Shown piece after piece: positions 27,933-36,897 of a stretch of 64,000 nt of DNA; the stretch's first letter is position 1; the number at the start of each line of letters is the position of its first letter. A model generated the notes under the pieces. It searched no databases. It was given only the letters and a program-made list of their open reading frames with translations, and was not told the origin of the DNA. The position numbers were made by a program, and so were the translations under genes. The DNA is taken from assembly GCF_001625355.1 (NCBI RefSeq), contig NZ_JSEE01000016.1:26332-90331 (forward strand), given 5' to 3'. The stretch comes from Marinomonas sp. TW1. Its GTDB lineage: Bacteria > Pseudomonadota > Gammaproteobacteria > Pseudomonadales > Marinomonadaceae.

Positions 27933-28715
27933 CTAGTTAGAGGCCGAAGCCCCCATTCGAATGGATACTTTCGTACAGGCGTCTTTGACCAGTGTTTGAA
28001 AGTGTTGAAAGCGAGCATCATCGACGCGAAATTTCGGAGCGGTGATGCTCATCGCGGCAATGGGTTCATGATTGTGATTTAGAATCACTGAGGCGGCACA
28101 TTGAATACCGTCTTCGTGCTCTTCTAAATCCAAAGAAACGCGGCTACTACGAATTTGGCTTAGTGCTGCGCGTAATTCAGCCTCGTTTTTTAAAGTGGTT
28201 TTGGTGTGTTGAATAAAACTCTGATCTTGGATGGCTTGCGTCAAGTTGTCTTCGTCTAAAAACGCTAACATGGCTTTGCCTACCCCAGTGCAATAAGCTG
28301 GGCCTTTTTTACCCACTGCAGAAAACAAGCGCAGACTTTTTTGGCTCTCTAACTTGTCGATGTAAATGACTTCACCCCGATCCAAGACCGCCAAGTGAAT
28401 GGTTTCCCCAGTATCTTGCCAAAGTGCTTTCATTTGATCTGCGGCAATGTCGCGAACATCCATACTGGCCCAAGCCTGATGGGCTAATTCCAATAAGCCG
28501 TATCCTGGATAGTAAAGTTGGCTTTCTTCGTCAAAACGAACTAAACCTTTATCTGCCAGTGACGTAAGAGTTCGATGTGCCGTGGCTTTCGGTAGCTCTG
28601 TTTTATCAACCAATTCGGCAAAACGCAGTGGCACAGGTGTCATGCAAACTTCTTGCAGCAGGCTTAGTGCTTTATCAAGAGACGAGCCTCCGCTTTTGTT
28701 TTCAGGCGCTGACAT
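27933..28715 (-). CDS. IclR-family transcriptional regulator of the galactoside island
   Basis: A 260-residue regulator. The N-terminal winged helix-turn-helix spans about residues 12-75 (LRFAELVDKTELPKATAHRT is the recognition region). The C-terminal IclR effector domain has YCTGVGKAMLAFLDE and a ligand loop around DGIQCAASVILNHNHEPIAA. IclR proteins such as KdgR and IclR bind 15-bp palindromes and sense sugar acids or related intermediates. It is divergent from the transport/catabolic operon, and 15-bp palindromes lie in front of 28890 and 39862. Galactonate or KDPGal are plausible effectors, by inference only. Confidence 0.93.
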   Translation of the reverse strand: MSAPENKSGGSSLDKALSLLQEVCMTPVPLRFAELVDKTELPKATAHRTLTSLADKGLVRFDEESQLYYPGYGLLELAHQAWASMDVRDIAADQMKALWQDTGETIHLAVLDRGEVIYIDKLESQKSLRLFSAVGKKGPAYCTGVGKAMLAFLDEDNLTQAIQDQSFIQHTKTTLKNEAELRAALSQIRSSRVSLDLEEHEDGIQCAASVILNHNHEPIAAMSITAPKFRVDDARFQHFQTLVKDACTKVSIRMGASASN

Positions 28716-28801
28716 TGTGTTTCCTTTGTTATTTTTATAGCGATCAAGATCGCGTTGAAAAGTTATCTTAAAAAATGTTCTGAAATCAGTATTGCAAAAA
28801 A

Positions 28802-28816
28802 TGGAACTTTATTCCA
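28802..28816. promoter_or_regulatory. IclR-type operator between regulator and permease genes
   Basis: TGGAACTTTATTCCA, a 15-bp palindrome (TGGAA-N5-TTCCA) that fits the E. coli IclR consensus TGGAAATNATTTCCA. It lies in the divergent promoter region 28716-28889 and could control both directions. Confidence 0.65.
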
Positions 28817-28889
28817 TTATTTTATTAGGTGAGTGATCTGTCAAGTTTGACGATTCATTATTTAATAAAAATAAAGAGGTGTGTGAGCC

Positions 28890-29765
28890 ATGCAGAAGTT
28901 GCATAGCAAGCAGCAGCAATGGATGCCGGTATTGTTTTTAGCGCCAGCAGTCATTTTGTTTGTGGTCTACGTTGTCTTTCCGATTCTTCAAAGTATCTGG
29001 TTAAGCTTTTATGAATGGGATGGTATCGGAGAAAAGGTATTCGTTGGTTTTGATAATTACATCGAGCTGTTCGATGATTATCAATTCTGGGTGGCATTAA
29101 AAAATAATGTGTATTGGATGGTGTTCTTTATGCTGGCGCCACCCATTGGTTTAGCCATTGCGCTATTCCTCAACCAAAAGGTCATGGGGATTCGAGCCGT
29201 TAAAGCCATGTTCTTTTTTCCTTTCGTTATCTCGCAAGTTGTTGTTGGCCTTGTTTTTTCTTGGTTCTACGACCCCTCATTTGGTTTGTTCAATAAGGCC
29301 ATTGGCTTATTTGGTATGGAGCCAGTGGCCATTTTATCTGATGAGAATTGGGTGACGTTCGGCATCATAGTCGCTGGACTATGGCCGCAAATCGCTTACT
29401 GCATGATCTTGTATCTCACAGGCTTAAATAATCTCAATCCGGATCAAATCGAAGCGGCTCGTTTGGATGGTGCTCACGGTTGGAAAATGCTTTGGCACGT
29501 AATTTTGCCTCAGTTGCGCCCAGCGACCTTTATCGCTGTGGTGGTAACGGTAATTGGTGCGTTACGTAGTTTCGACTTGGTGGCAACGATGACCAGTGGT
29601 GGGCCGTTTGGTTCTTCAAGTGTGCTGGCCTACTTCATGTATGAACAGTCAATTTTCAATTATCGTGCTGGTTACGGTGCGGCGATTGCGACTGTGTTGT
29701 TCTTGATTATGGATATTTATATTGCCTACTTCTTGTGGCGCATGCTGAAGAGTGAGAAAGCCTAA
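28890..29765 (+). CDS. Sugar ABC transporter permease (MalF-like)
   Basis: A 291-residue inner-membrane permease of the CUT1 class with about six transmembrane segments. The ATPase-docking EAA loop is present as EAARLDGAHGWKMLWHVILP (about residues 190-210). The N-terminal region FLAPAVILFVVYVVFPILQS is typical of the smaller MalF-type subunits. It pairs with the next gene, whose start codon overlaps its stop by one base. Substrate is inferred to be a galactoside from the catabolic genes downstream. Confidence 0.94.
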   Translation: MQKLHSKQQQWMPVLFLAPAVILFVVYVVFPILQSIWLSFYEWDGIGEKVFVGFDNYIELFDDYQFWVALKNNVYWMVFFMLAPPIGLAIALFLNQKVMGIRAVKAMFFFPFVISQVVVGLVFSWFYDPSFGLFNKAIGLFGMEPVAILSDENWVTFGIIVAGLWPQIAYCMILYLTGLNNLNPDQIEAARLDGAHGWKMLWHVILPQLRPATFIAVVVTVIGALRSFDLVATMTSGGPFGSSSVLAYFMYEQSIFNYRAGYGAAIATVLFLIMDIYIAYFLWRMLKSEKA

Positions 29766-30616
29766 TGTTTCCTACACCCATTGAAAAACGATCTTTACCC
29801 TTTAATTTAAGTTATCGCGTCGCGATTTGGTTATCTTTACTGCTGTGGTTGCTGCCATTGATTGCAGTTATGTTGACTTCCGCTCGTTCTACTGCGGACA
29901 TCAATGCTGGTAATTACTGGGGCATTCCTTCTGAGTGGATGCTGCTAGAAAACTACACACTGGTATTTACTCAAACCCCCATGTTTCGTTATCTGCTGAA
30001 TTCGGTGTTGATCACTTTGCCAGCAGTATTTGGAGCGGTTGCCTTGTCAACTTTGGCCGGTTATGCCCTTGCCAAGTTTAAATTTCGCGGCAATGTGGCC
30101 ATGTTTGCTACGTTTATCGCGGGTAACTTTGTGCCGTTTCAAATTCTGATGATCCCGGTGCGGGATTTAACCATTGGTATGGGCTTATACGACACAGCAA
30201 CGGGGTTGATTATTTTCCACATCGCTTTCCAAACCGGGTTTTGTACCTTGTTTATGCGTAACTTTATCGTCGGTTTGCCGGATGAATTAATTGAAGCCGC
30301 TCGTGTAGAAGGTGTCAGCGAATGGAAGATATTCTGGTATGTCGTCTTGCCTTTGGTAAGACCTGCTCTGGCGGCTTTGTCGGTATTAATATTTACCTTT
30401 ATTTGGAACGATTATTTCTGGGCATTAGTCTTGGTGCAAAGTGATGAGGTTCGTCCTATCACTGCTGGTATCAGTGCTTTGAAAGGGCAGTGGATGGCAT
30501 CTTGGCAGCTGATTGCCGCCGGTTCCATTGTGGCGGCGTTACCGCCCGTTATCTTGTTTTTCGCAATGCAGCGTCATTTCATTGCAGGTCTGACACTGGG
30601 TGCCACAAAAGGGTAA
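29765..30616 (+). CDS. Sugar ABC transporter permease (MalG-like)
   Basis: A 283-residue partner permease with six predicted transmembrane segments. The EAA loop reads EAARVEGVSEWKIFWYVVLP, and the end ALPPVILFFAMQRHFIAGLT with GATKG is the usual MalG-type terminus that contacts the ATPase. The start overlaps the preceding gene (TAATG). It forms the membrane channel with the MalF-like subunit for the ATPase at 26812-27915 and the binding protein at 39862-41085. Confidence 0.94.
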   Translation: MFPTPIEKRSLPFNLSYRVAIWLSLLLWLLPLIAVMLTSARSTADINAGNYWGIPSEWMLLENYTLVFTQTPMFRYLLNSVLITLPAVFGAVALSTLAGYALAKFKFRGNVAMFATFIAGNFVPFQILMIPVRDLTIGMGLYDTATGLIIFHIAFQTGFCTLFMRNFIVGLPDELIEAARVEGVSEWKIFWYVVLPLVRPALAALSVLIFTFIWNDYFWALVLVQSDEVRPITAGISALKGQWMASWQLIAAGSIVAALPPVILFFAMQRHFIAGLTLGATKG

Positions 30617-30621
30617 TCACT

Positions 30622-32766
30622 ATGTCTATATCACAACAAACCAGCTTGTATCGTGTTGATCAACAAAGCAAAACACTGGTGATTGCTTGTCATCAGAAGG
30701 CATCACCTGAACTGGTGTATTTTGGGGAGTCTTTGCCAAAAGAGACGCCACTAGAGACGGTGTATTTATCGCAACAAGCAGGGGTTCCACAAGCTATGCT
30801 GGATCAACCTGCGCCGATGAGTCTTATTCCAGAAGCGGGTCGTGGTTGGTTGCAATCACCAGCAGTGGAAGCGCACGCGCTTGATCGTCCTGTATGGGCT
30901 ATGCGTTGGCAACAAGTGCGTGTAGATCAGCAACGTCAGGATATTTTCATTGCCCTTGAGGATTCGGTTGCCCAGTTAGCCCTGACACTGCAAATAGGTC
31001 TTTTGCCTTCTGGTGTGTTGCGTCAGCAAGTGACACTAACCAATTTGGGCACCGCTCATGTGCAGGTTCAGCGGTTAGCTTGTACTTTGCCGGTGAGTGT
31101 AGAACTGACAGATCGTATCAGTTTTTATGGGCGCTGGTGTCAAGAGTTTCAACAAGCCAGAGAGTCTTGGCAGAGCACGTGGTCACAAGAAAATCGCAAT
31201 GGTCGAAATGGTCATGCCAATTTCCCCGGTGTGATCGTGGGCGAATCGGGTTTTACCGAACAGCAAGGGCAAGTCGTGGGCATGCACCTCGCTTGGAGTG
31301 GCAACCACAGACTCAAGGCCGATTATACCATTGAAGGGCATCGTTATTTGCAGGCGGAAGCCTTGTATTTACCAGGTGAAATAGTACTTGAAGCGAATGA
31401 AAGCTTAACCTCACCACAAATGTTGGCCAGTCACAGTGCTCAGGGTGCTAACCTCATGAGCCAGGCGTTCCATCGTGAAGCCCGAGCGCGTTTGCTACTA
31501 GATAAGCCTCGACCAGTCCACCTAAATACCTGGGAAGCGTTTTATTTTGATCATGACATGGTCAAATTAAAAGAGCTGGCTTCGGCGGCGGCTGACGTTG
31601 GTGTGGAGCGTTATATATTGGATGATGGCTGGTTCAAAGGGCGCAATGATGATCATGCGGCGCTGGGGGACTGGTTCGTTGATGAAGATAAATATCCCAA
31701 TGGCCTTATGCCATTAATTCATCATGTGAAAGCGCTGGGAATGGAGTTTGGGCTTTGGTTCGAGCCGGAAATGGTGAATCCAGATTCCGATTTGTATCGT
31801 GCTCATCCTGAATGGGCTTTGCAGTTACCGCAATACAGTGCTTGCTTAGGGCGCAATCAGTTGGTGTTGAATCTGGCCATACCAGAGGCTTACGATTATT
31901 TGCGTGAACGTTTGTTTGCGCTTTTCAATGCCTATCCCATTGATTATGTGAAATGGGATATGAATCGAGATTACTCACAGTCAGGTGGGGCCATTGCGCC
32001 ACAAGCTCAAGCCCAAGTACTTGCTCTGTACCGCTTATTGGCTGAAATCAACCAAGCTTTTCCTGACATGGAAATTGAAAGTTGTTCTTCTGGTGGCGCA
32101 CGAGTGGATTTTGGGATTTTGAATTTTACAAAACGCTTTTGGGCATCGGATTGCAATGATGCTTTGGAACGTCAGAGTATACAGCGGGGTTTTAGCTATT
32201 TCTTCCCGCCCGAAGTCATGGGGTCTCATATTGGGCCAGACAAGAGTCACACCACCAGTCGTATCCACGATGTGGCGTTTCGTGCGGGCACGGCCATGTT
32301 AGGGCACCTTGGTATTGAGTGGAATTTATTGGAAGCCAATGCTCAGCAGAAAGCCACGATTGCTAATTGGATTAAACAATACAAACGTACCCGTGATTGC
32401 CTGCATCAGGGTAACAATTGGCGCTTACCTAGCGCTGATGGTCGAGCACAAACTCAGTGGGCACTTAGTCAAGACGCGCAGCATGGTATCGCGGTTTACA
32501 GTCAACTCGCGATGCCGAAGCAAGCGCAAACTTTGCCCATTCGATTGCCCGGCTTAATCGCGGATCAGAATTACCTTGTAACAGTATTAGAACACAGTCC
32601 TTTGCCAGACCATTTGATGAAAGCCAAACCGGTTTGGTGGGACACAGAATTACCTTTAAACGGTGCCAGCTTAACGCAGATCGGAGTGCAACTTCCCATT
32701 TTAGATCCTGAGTCCATTGTTTTATTGGAAGTCAAAGCGGTACCCAGTTCGGAGAAAAACACATGA
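30622..32766 (+). CDS. Alpha-galactosidase, GH36
   Basis: A 714-residue GH36 enzyme that removes alpha-linked terminal galactose. ATG 30622 lies five bases after the permease stop; a longer frame from 30490 runs back inside the permease gene and is rejected. The catalytic nucleophile is in VKWDMNRDYSQSG (D446) and the acid/base in WASDCNDALERQ (D510). Other family marks are WEAFYFD, ILDDGWFKGRND, GLWFEPEMVNPDSDLY and SHTTSR. There is no signal peptide, so intact oligosaccharides must be imported first. It overlaps the dehydratase gene by four bases. Confidence 0.96.
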   Translation: MSISQQTSLYRVDQQSKTLVIACHQKASPELVYFGESLPKETPLETVYLSQQAGVPQAMLDQPAPMSLIPEAGRGWLQSPAVEAHALDRPVWAMRWQQVRVDQQRQDIFIALEDSVAQLALTLQIGLLPSGVLRQQVTLTNLGTAHVQVQRLACTLPVSVELTDRISFYGRWCQEFQQARESWQSTWSQENRNGRNGHANFPGVIVGESGFTEQQGQVVGMHLAWSGNHRLKADYTIEGHRYLQAEALYLPGEIVLEANESLTSPQMLASHSAQGANLMSQAFHREARARLLLDKPRPVHLNTWEAFYFDHDMVKLKELASAAADVGVERYILDDGWFKGRNDDHAALGDWFVDEDKYPNGLMPLIHHVKALGMEFGLWFEPEMVNPDSDLYRAHPEWALQLPQYSACLGRNQLVLNLAIPEAYDYLRERLFALFNAYPIDYVKWDMNRDYSQSGGAIAPQAQAQVLALYRLLAEINQAFPDMEIESCSSGGARVDFGILNFTKRFWASDCNDALERQSIQRGFSYFFPPEVMGSHIGPDKSHTTSRIHDVAFRAGTAMLGHLGIEWNLLEANAQQKATIANWIKQYKRTRDCLHQGNNWRLPSADGRAQTQWALSQDAQHGIAVYSQLAMPKQAQTLPIRLPGLIADQNYLVTVLEHSPLPDHLMKAKPVWWDTELPLNGASLTQIGVQLPILDPESIVLLEVKAVPSSEKNT

Positions 32767-34496
32767 GTGATGATAACAAAAGCAAAAAGCCGTTACGTAG
32801 CCAAGAATGGTACGGAAAACTCGATAAAGACGGCTTTATTCATCGCAGTTGGATGAAAAACCAAGGTCTACCAGATCACAGTTTTGACGGTCGTCCTATT
32901 ATCGGCATTTGTAACTCTTGGAGTGAATTGACGCCCTGTAATGCGCACTTACGCGAGTTAGCTGAATACGTGAAACGTGGCGTTTGGGAAGCCGGCGGTG
33001 TGCCACTTGAGTTTCCTGTGATGTCGTTGGGTGAAACGCAAATGAAGCCAACGGCCATGCTATTTCGCAATTTGATGAGCATGGATGTTGAGGAATCCAT
33101 CCGTGCTTATGGTATGGACGGCGTGGTGTTGCTTGGTGGTTGTGATAAGACAACACCAGCGCAATTAATGGGCGCTTGTTCGGTAGATTTACCGTCTATT
33201 GTGGTGAGTTCTGGCCCCATGCTGAACGGCAAATATCGAGGTAAAGACATAGGTTCTGGTACCGATGTGTGGAAATTTAGTGAAGCGGTACGTGGCGGCA
33301 AGATGAGCTTGGATGAGTTTATGCGAGCGGAATCCGGTATGTCGCGCTCCCGCGGTACCTGTATGACCATGGGCACGGCCTCGACTATGTCATGTTTAGC
33401 GGAAGCACTTGGTATGTCTCTGCCAGAGAATGGCACCTTGCCTGCGGTGGATGCGCGTCGTCAGGCATTGGCGCATTTGACCGGTATGCGCATTGTGGAA
33501 ATGGTCAAAGAAGACCTGAAACCATCGGACATCCTCACCAAGTCAGCGTTTGAAAATGCCATACGCGCGAATGCCGCCATTGGTGGTTCGACCAATGCAG
33601 TGGTGCATCTATTGGCGATTGCCGGTCGCGTTGGGGTGGAATTGACCTTGGATGACTGGGATCGCATCGGTGCTGAAATTCCTTGTTTGGTGGATCTTAT
33701 GCCGTCTGGCCGCTTTCTGATGGAAGATTTCCATTATGCAGGCGGGTTCCCCGCCTTGATCCAGCGTCTTCAGCATGAATTCGATATGCAGGCCATGACG
33801 GTGTCGGGTTCAAGTCTAGCGGATACGACGAACGAAGCGGAATGCTTTAATGATGACGTCATCCGTCCTTTAGATAAACCGCTGCGCGAACAAGCGGGTA
33901 TTGCCGTGCTGAAAGGAAATTTGTGTCCACAAGGTGCCATTATCAAACCCAGTGCGGCTACGCCAGCGCTGTTACAACACACCGGCAAAGCCGTGGTGTT
34001 TGAAAACATTGAAGACTACAAAGCGCGCATCGATTCGCCGGAACTGGAGGTCAATAAGGACTCCGTCTTAGTGCTTAAAGGTTGTGGTCCAAAAGGGTAT
34101 CCAGGCATGCCCGAAGTGGGCAATATGGCATTGCCAAGTAAGTTGTTAGAGCAAGGCATTACCGACATGGTGCGCATCAGTGATGCCCGCATGAGTGGTA
34201 CTGCCTTTGGTACCGTGGTGTTGCACGTGGCGCCAGAAGCCACCATGGGCGGTCCATTAGCATTGGTGAAAAATGGTGATGAAATTACCCTGGATGTGAC
34301 TGGACGTGGATTGCATTTGCACATTTCTGATGAAGAGATGGCAGAGCGTCAAGCGAACTGGCAAGCAGATGAAAGCGAATATCACCGCGGCTACGCCAAA
34401 CTTTATATTGATCATGTGATGCAGGCCGATAGCGGGGCGGACTTAGATTTCTTAGTGGGCAAAAGTGGCTCAAAAGTGAGTAGGGAGTCTCATTAA
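32763..34496 (+). CDS. IlvD/Edd-family sugar-acid dehydratase (arabinonate/galactonate type)
   Basis: A 577-residue dehydratase of the IlvD/Edd family. Fe-S ligand cysteines are seen in ELTPCNAHL, LLGGCDKTTPA and SRGTCMTMG. The start region (LRSQEWYGKLDKDGFIHRSW) is that of the pentonate/hexonate subgroup such as L-arabinonate dehydratase rather than IlvD proper. Known members of that subgroup also dehydrate D-galactonate, which shares the C2-C4 configuration. With DgoK and DgoA downstream, conversion of galactonate to 2-keto-3-deoxygalactonate is the best call, replacing the enolase-type DgoD. True substrate range is inferred. Confidence 0.88.
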   Translation: MSDDNKSKKPLRSQEWYGKLDKDGFIHRSWMKNQGLPDHSFDGRPIIGICNSWSELTPCNAHLRELAEYVKRGVWEAGGVPLEFPVMSLGETQMKPTAMLFRNLMSMDVEESIRAYGMDGVVLLGGCDKTTPAQLMGACSVDLPSIVVSSGPMLNGKYRGKDIGSGTDVWKFSEAVRGGKMSLDEFMRAESGMSRSRGTCMTMGTASTMSCLAEALGMSLPENGTLPAVDARRQALAHLTGMRIVEMVKEDLKPSDILTKSAFENAIRANAAIGGSTNAVVHLLAIAGRVGVELTLDDWDRIGAEIPCLVDLMPSGRFLMEDFHYAGGFPALIQRLQHEFDMQAMTVSGSSLADTTNEAECFNDDVIRPLDKPLREQAGIAVLKGNLCPQGAIIKPSAATPALLQHTGKAVVFENIEDYKARIDSPELEVNKDSVLVLKGCGPKGYPGMPEVGNMALPSKLLEQGITDMVRISDARMSGTAFGTVVLHVAPEATMGGPLALVKNGDEITLDVTGRGLHLHISDEEMAERQANWQADESEYHRGYAKLYIDHVMQADSGADLDFLVGKSGSKVSRESH

Positions 34497-35269
34497 TGAC
34501 AAACAACAAGAATAAAACCTCTTACTCGAGTTTAGCTGGGCGTCACGCCTTGGTGAGCGGCGGGGCATCCGGTATAGGTGAGGCCTTAGTTCGTGCGCTA
34601 GCTTTGCAAGGCTGCAAGGTCAGTTTCTTCGATATTGACCAGAACGCAGGTGATGCCTTAGCAAGTGAATTGCAGAAACAAGGTTGCCAGGTTCATTTCG
34701 AATGGGTGGATTTGACCCAAATTGAACGATTAAAAACCACCATTGCTGCTCGAATTGAGGCATGGGGAGCCGTACGCATCTTAGTGAATAACGCCGCCAA
34801 TGATCATCGCCACAGTTTGCAGGAACTGACTCCTGAGCAGTTTGATCAGTGTATGGCGGTGAATCTGAAGCATCATTTCTTTGCCGCTCAGGCTGTCGCG
34901 CCGAGTATGGCCGCTGCAGGCGGTGGCAGCATCATAAACATGAGCTCTAACTCTTGGATGTTGGGTTTGTCTGGTTACCCTGGTTATGTCACAGCGAAAG
35001 CCGGCATTTCGGGTTTGACCAAAGGTTTGGCTCGTGAGTTGGGGGCGGACAAAATTCGCGTGAATACTGTGTTGCCAGGCTGGGTCATGACAGAAAAGCA
35101 AAAACGTCTATGGCTGACGCCTGAAGCCGAAGCCGAATTAATGACGCAGCAAGCATTAAAAGAAAAAATTGAGCCTGAAGACGTGGCAGATCTGGTGCTG
35201 TTTTTGGGCGCCGATGACAGTCGCATGATTTCAGGTCAGAGCTTAGTTGTCGATGGGGGGCGTTTGTAA
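34496..35269 (+). CDS. SDR-family sugar dehydrogenase (probable galactose 1-dehydrogenase)
   Basis: A 257-residue short-chain dehydrogenase. The cofactor motif is VSGGASGIGEALVRALA (about residues 20-36), followed by NNAAND. The catalytic serine is in INMSSNSWM, and Y and K are in GYVTAKAG. The C-terminal end has MISGQSLVVDGG. Position between the dehydratase and DgoK, with a lactonase gene also present, suggests oxidation of galactose to galactono-lactone. The start overlaps the dehydratase stop by one base. Substrate is inferred from context. Confidence 0.88.
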   Translation: MTNNKNKTSYSSLAGRHALVSGGASGIGEALVRALALQGCKVSFFDIDQNAGDALASELQKQGCQVHFEWVDLTQIERLKTTIAARIEAWGAVRILVNNAANDHRHSLQELTPEQFDQCMAVNLKHHFFAAQAVAPSMAAAGGGSIINMSSNSWMLGLSGYPGYVTAKAGISGLTKGLARELGADKIRVNTVLPGWVMTEKQKRLWLTPEAEAELMTQQALKEKIEPEDVADLVLFLGADDSRMISGQSLVVDGGRL

Positions 35270-36252
35270 TGACCTCCGTAAATTCTGTTTCGCCATTATC
35301 AACACCCTCTGCAAATTTCATTGCGGTGGATTGGGGTACCACCAATCTGCGTGCTTTTTTGATGAATCAGCATGGTCAAATCCAAGCTCAGCGAAGCAGT
35401 GCGAAGGGGATGTTAACGCTGTCTAGTGATGAGTTTGAAGCCGTTTTAGCTGATCTGCTTGACGATTGGCTGGAATTAGGTCTTCCCATATACATGGCAG
35501 GCATGGTCGGCAGTCGTGGTGGTTGGCAAGAAGTGCCTTATCAAACTTGTCCTATGTCACTAGACGATTTGTCCAATCATTTGCATTGGTTAAACACTTC
35601 ATTACCGAATCAAATAGCCATCGTTCCAGGGCTTCAAAGTCAGGGTGTTGCCGGCATGGCGGATGTCATGCGGGGTGAAGAAACTCAGCTGTTAGGGGCA
35701 TTGGATTGGCTAGAAAGTCACAACTTAAGCTGTGATGAGCGTATTTTTTGTTTGCCTGGCACCCACTGTAAGTGGGTACAGATTGAACAAGGGCAAGTGA
35801 TGGATTTTTCTACAGCCATAACGGGCGAACTGTTTGCTCGTTTGAACGATGAATCCAGTCTGGTAAAAGGCTTGCCTCACTCTGATGAATTACAAGTACA
35901 AGCGTTTCAGAAAGGACTCAAAGCCAGCCAGCAAGCGGGTGGCATCATGCACCAATTATTCAGTGCACGGAGTCGTTATGTGTGTGGTGAATTAGCGGCT
36001 GAAGAAGTACGTGACTATTTGTCCGGCATTGTGATTGGACATGATGTGAACGACATTTTGTTGGCGTTAAGCAAGCCGATGAACAGTGTGTTAATCATTG
36101 GCAGTAAAGCCTTGAATGTACGCTATCAATTCGCCTTGGCTGAACATAATTTGAATGTGGATTTCATGGAAGCGGGCGAAGCCAGTATTCGTGGTCTAAA
36201 ACGTTTGGCGAATTTAGCCTCTAATACGTCTAACTTAGCAAAAGGAAAATAA
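35269..36252 (+). CDS. dgoK: 2-dehydro-3-deoxygalactonokinase
   Basis: A 327-residue sugar kinase of the DgoK family, phosphorylating 2-keto-3-deoxygalactonate at C6. The N-terminal phosphate-binding motif is VDWGTTNLRAFLM. Family segments include PIYMAGMVGSRGGW, VPGLQSQGVAGMADVMRGEE and FCLPGTHCKWVQIEQGQV, followed by FSTAITGELFARL. The start overlaps the SDR stop by one base. It is followed two bases later by the matching aldolase gene, making a kinase-aldolase pair. Confidence 0.95.
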   Translation: MTSVNSVSPLSTPSANFIAVDWGTTNLRAFLMNQHGQIQAQRSSAKGMLTLSSDEFEAVLADLLDDWLELGLPIYMAGMVGSRGGWQEVPYQTCPMSLDDLSNHLHWLNTSLPNQIAIVPGLQSQGVAGMADVMRGEETQLLGALDWLESHNLSCDERIFCLPGTHCKWVQIEQGQVMDFSTAITGELFARLNDESSLVKGLPHSDELQVQAFQKGLKASQQAGGIMHQLFSARSRYVCGELAAEEVRDYLSGIVIGHDVNDILLALSKPMNSVLIIGSKALNVRYQFALAEHNLNVDFMEAGEASIRGLKRLANLASNTSNLAKGK

Positions 36253-36254
36253 TA

Positions 36255-36896
36255 ATGACGCATTCTTTTGATGCATTGATGAAAGAATTCCCCATGGTGG
36301 CTATTTTGCGAGGTGTGCAGTCCGATGAAGTGGTTGAGCATACGCAAGTGTTATTGGATGCCGGTTTTAAAATGATCGAGGTGCCACTAAATTCCCCCGA
36401 TCCATTTACCAGTATTCGTCTATTGCAAGACACTTTTGGTGATCAAGCGCTCATTGGGGCGGGTACTGTACTAACTCAACAAGATTTGGCGAAGCTAGTT
36501 GATACTGGTGCGGGCCTCATGGTGTGCCCTCATACTGATGTGGAATTGATCAAAGCGGCCAAAAAAGCCGGTTTATATGCTTTACCGGGCTTTTTTACGG
36601 CCAGTGAAGGTTTTGCTGCCTTACACGCCGGCGCAGACGGGTTGAAGCTTTTTCCAGCGGAAGCCTTATCTTCACTCAACGTAATCAAAGCATTGGGTGC
36701 TGTCATTCCGAGTGATACGTGGCTCTGCCCTGTGGGCGGAGTAACGCCAGACAATGTGGCTGATTATTGTTCTGCTGGTGTCAATGGATTCGGCTTGGGC
36801 TCTGCGTTATACAAAAAAGGACAGTCTGTGGCAACAACGAAAGCCAATGCATTCGCGTTTGCCAAGGCTTGGCAAGCCTGGTTAGGAGCGAACTAA
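36255..36896 (+). CDS. dgoA: 2-dehydro-3-deoxy-6-phosphogalactonate aldolase
   Basis: A 213-residue class I aldolase of the KDPG/KDPGal family that splits KDPGal into pyruvate and glyceraldehyde 3-phosphate. The Schiff-base lysine lies in GADGLKLFPAEAL. Other motifs are VAILRGVQSDE, MIEVPLNSPDPFTSI, GAGTVLTQQDL and CPVGGVTPDN. The VPLNSP segment and pairing with DgoK favour the galactonate over the gluconate isomer. It completes the lower De Ley-Doudoroff pathway. Confidence 0.95.
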   Translation: MTHSFDALMKEFPMVAILRGVQSDEVVEHTQVLLDAGFKMIEVPLNSPDPFTSIRLLQDTFGDQALIGAGTVLTQQDLAKLVDTGAGLMVCPHTDVELIKAAKKAGLYALPGFFTASEGFAALHAGADGLKLFPAEALSSLNVIKALGAVIPSDTWLCPVGGVTPDNVADYCSAGVNGFGLGSALYKKGQSVATTKANAFAFAKAWQAWLGAN

Positions 36897-36897
36897 C

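Noticed and set aside
30490..30621. Longer start for the alpha-galactosidase
   Set aside because: The extension lies inside the permease gene in another frame; ATG 30622 directly follows the permease stop and gives a normal GH36 N-terminus.
32899..34324. Several minus-strand open frames within the dehydratase gene
   Set aside because: All lie antisense to the IlvD/Edd gene, overlap one another and show no domain features.
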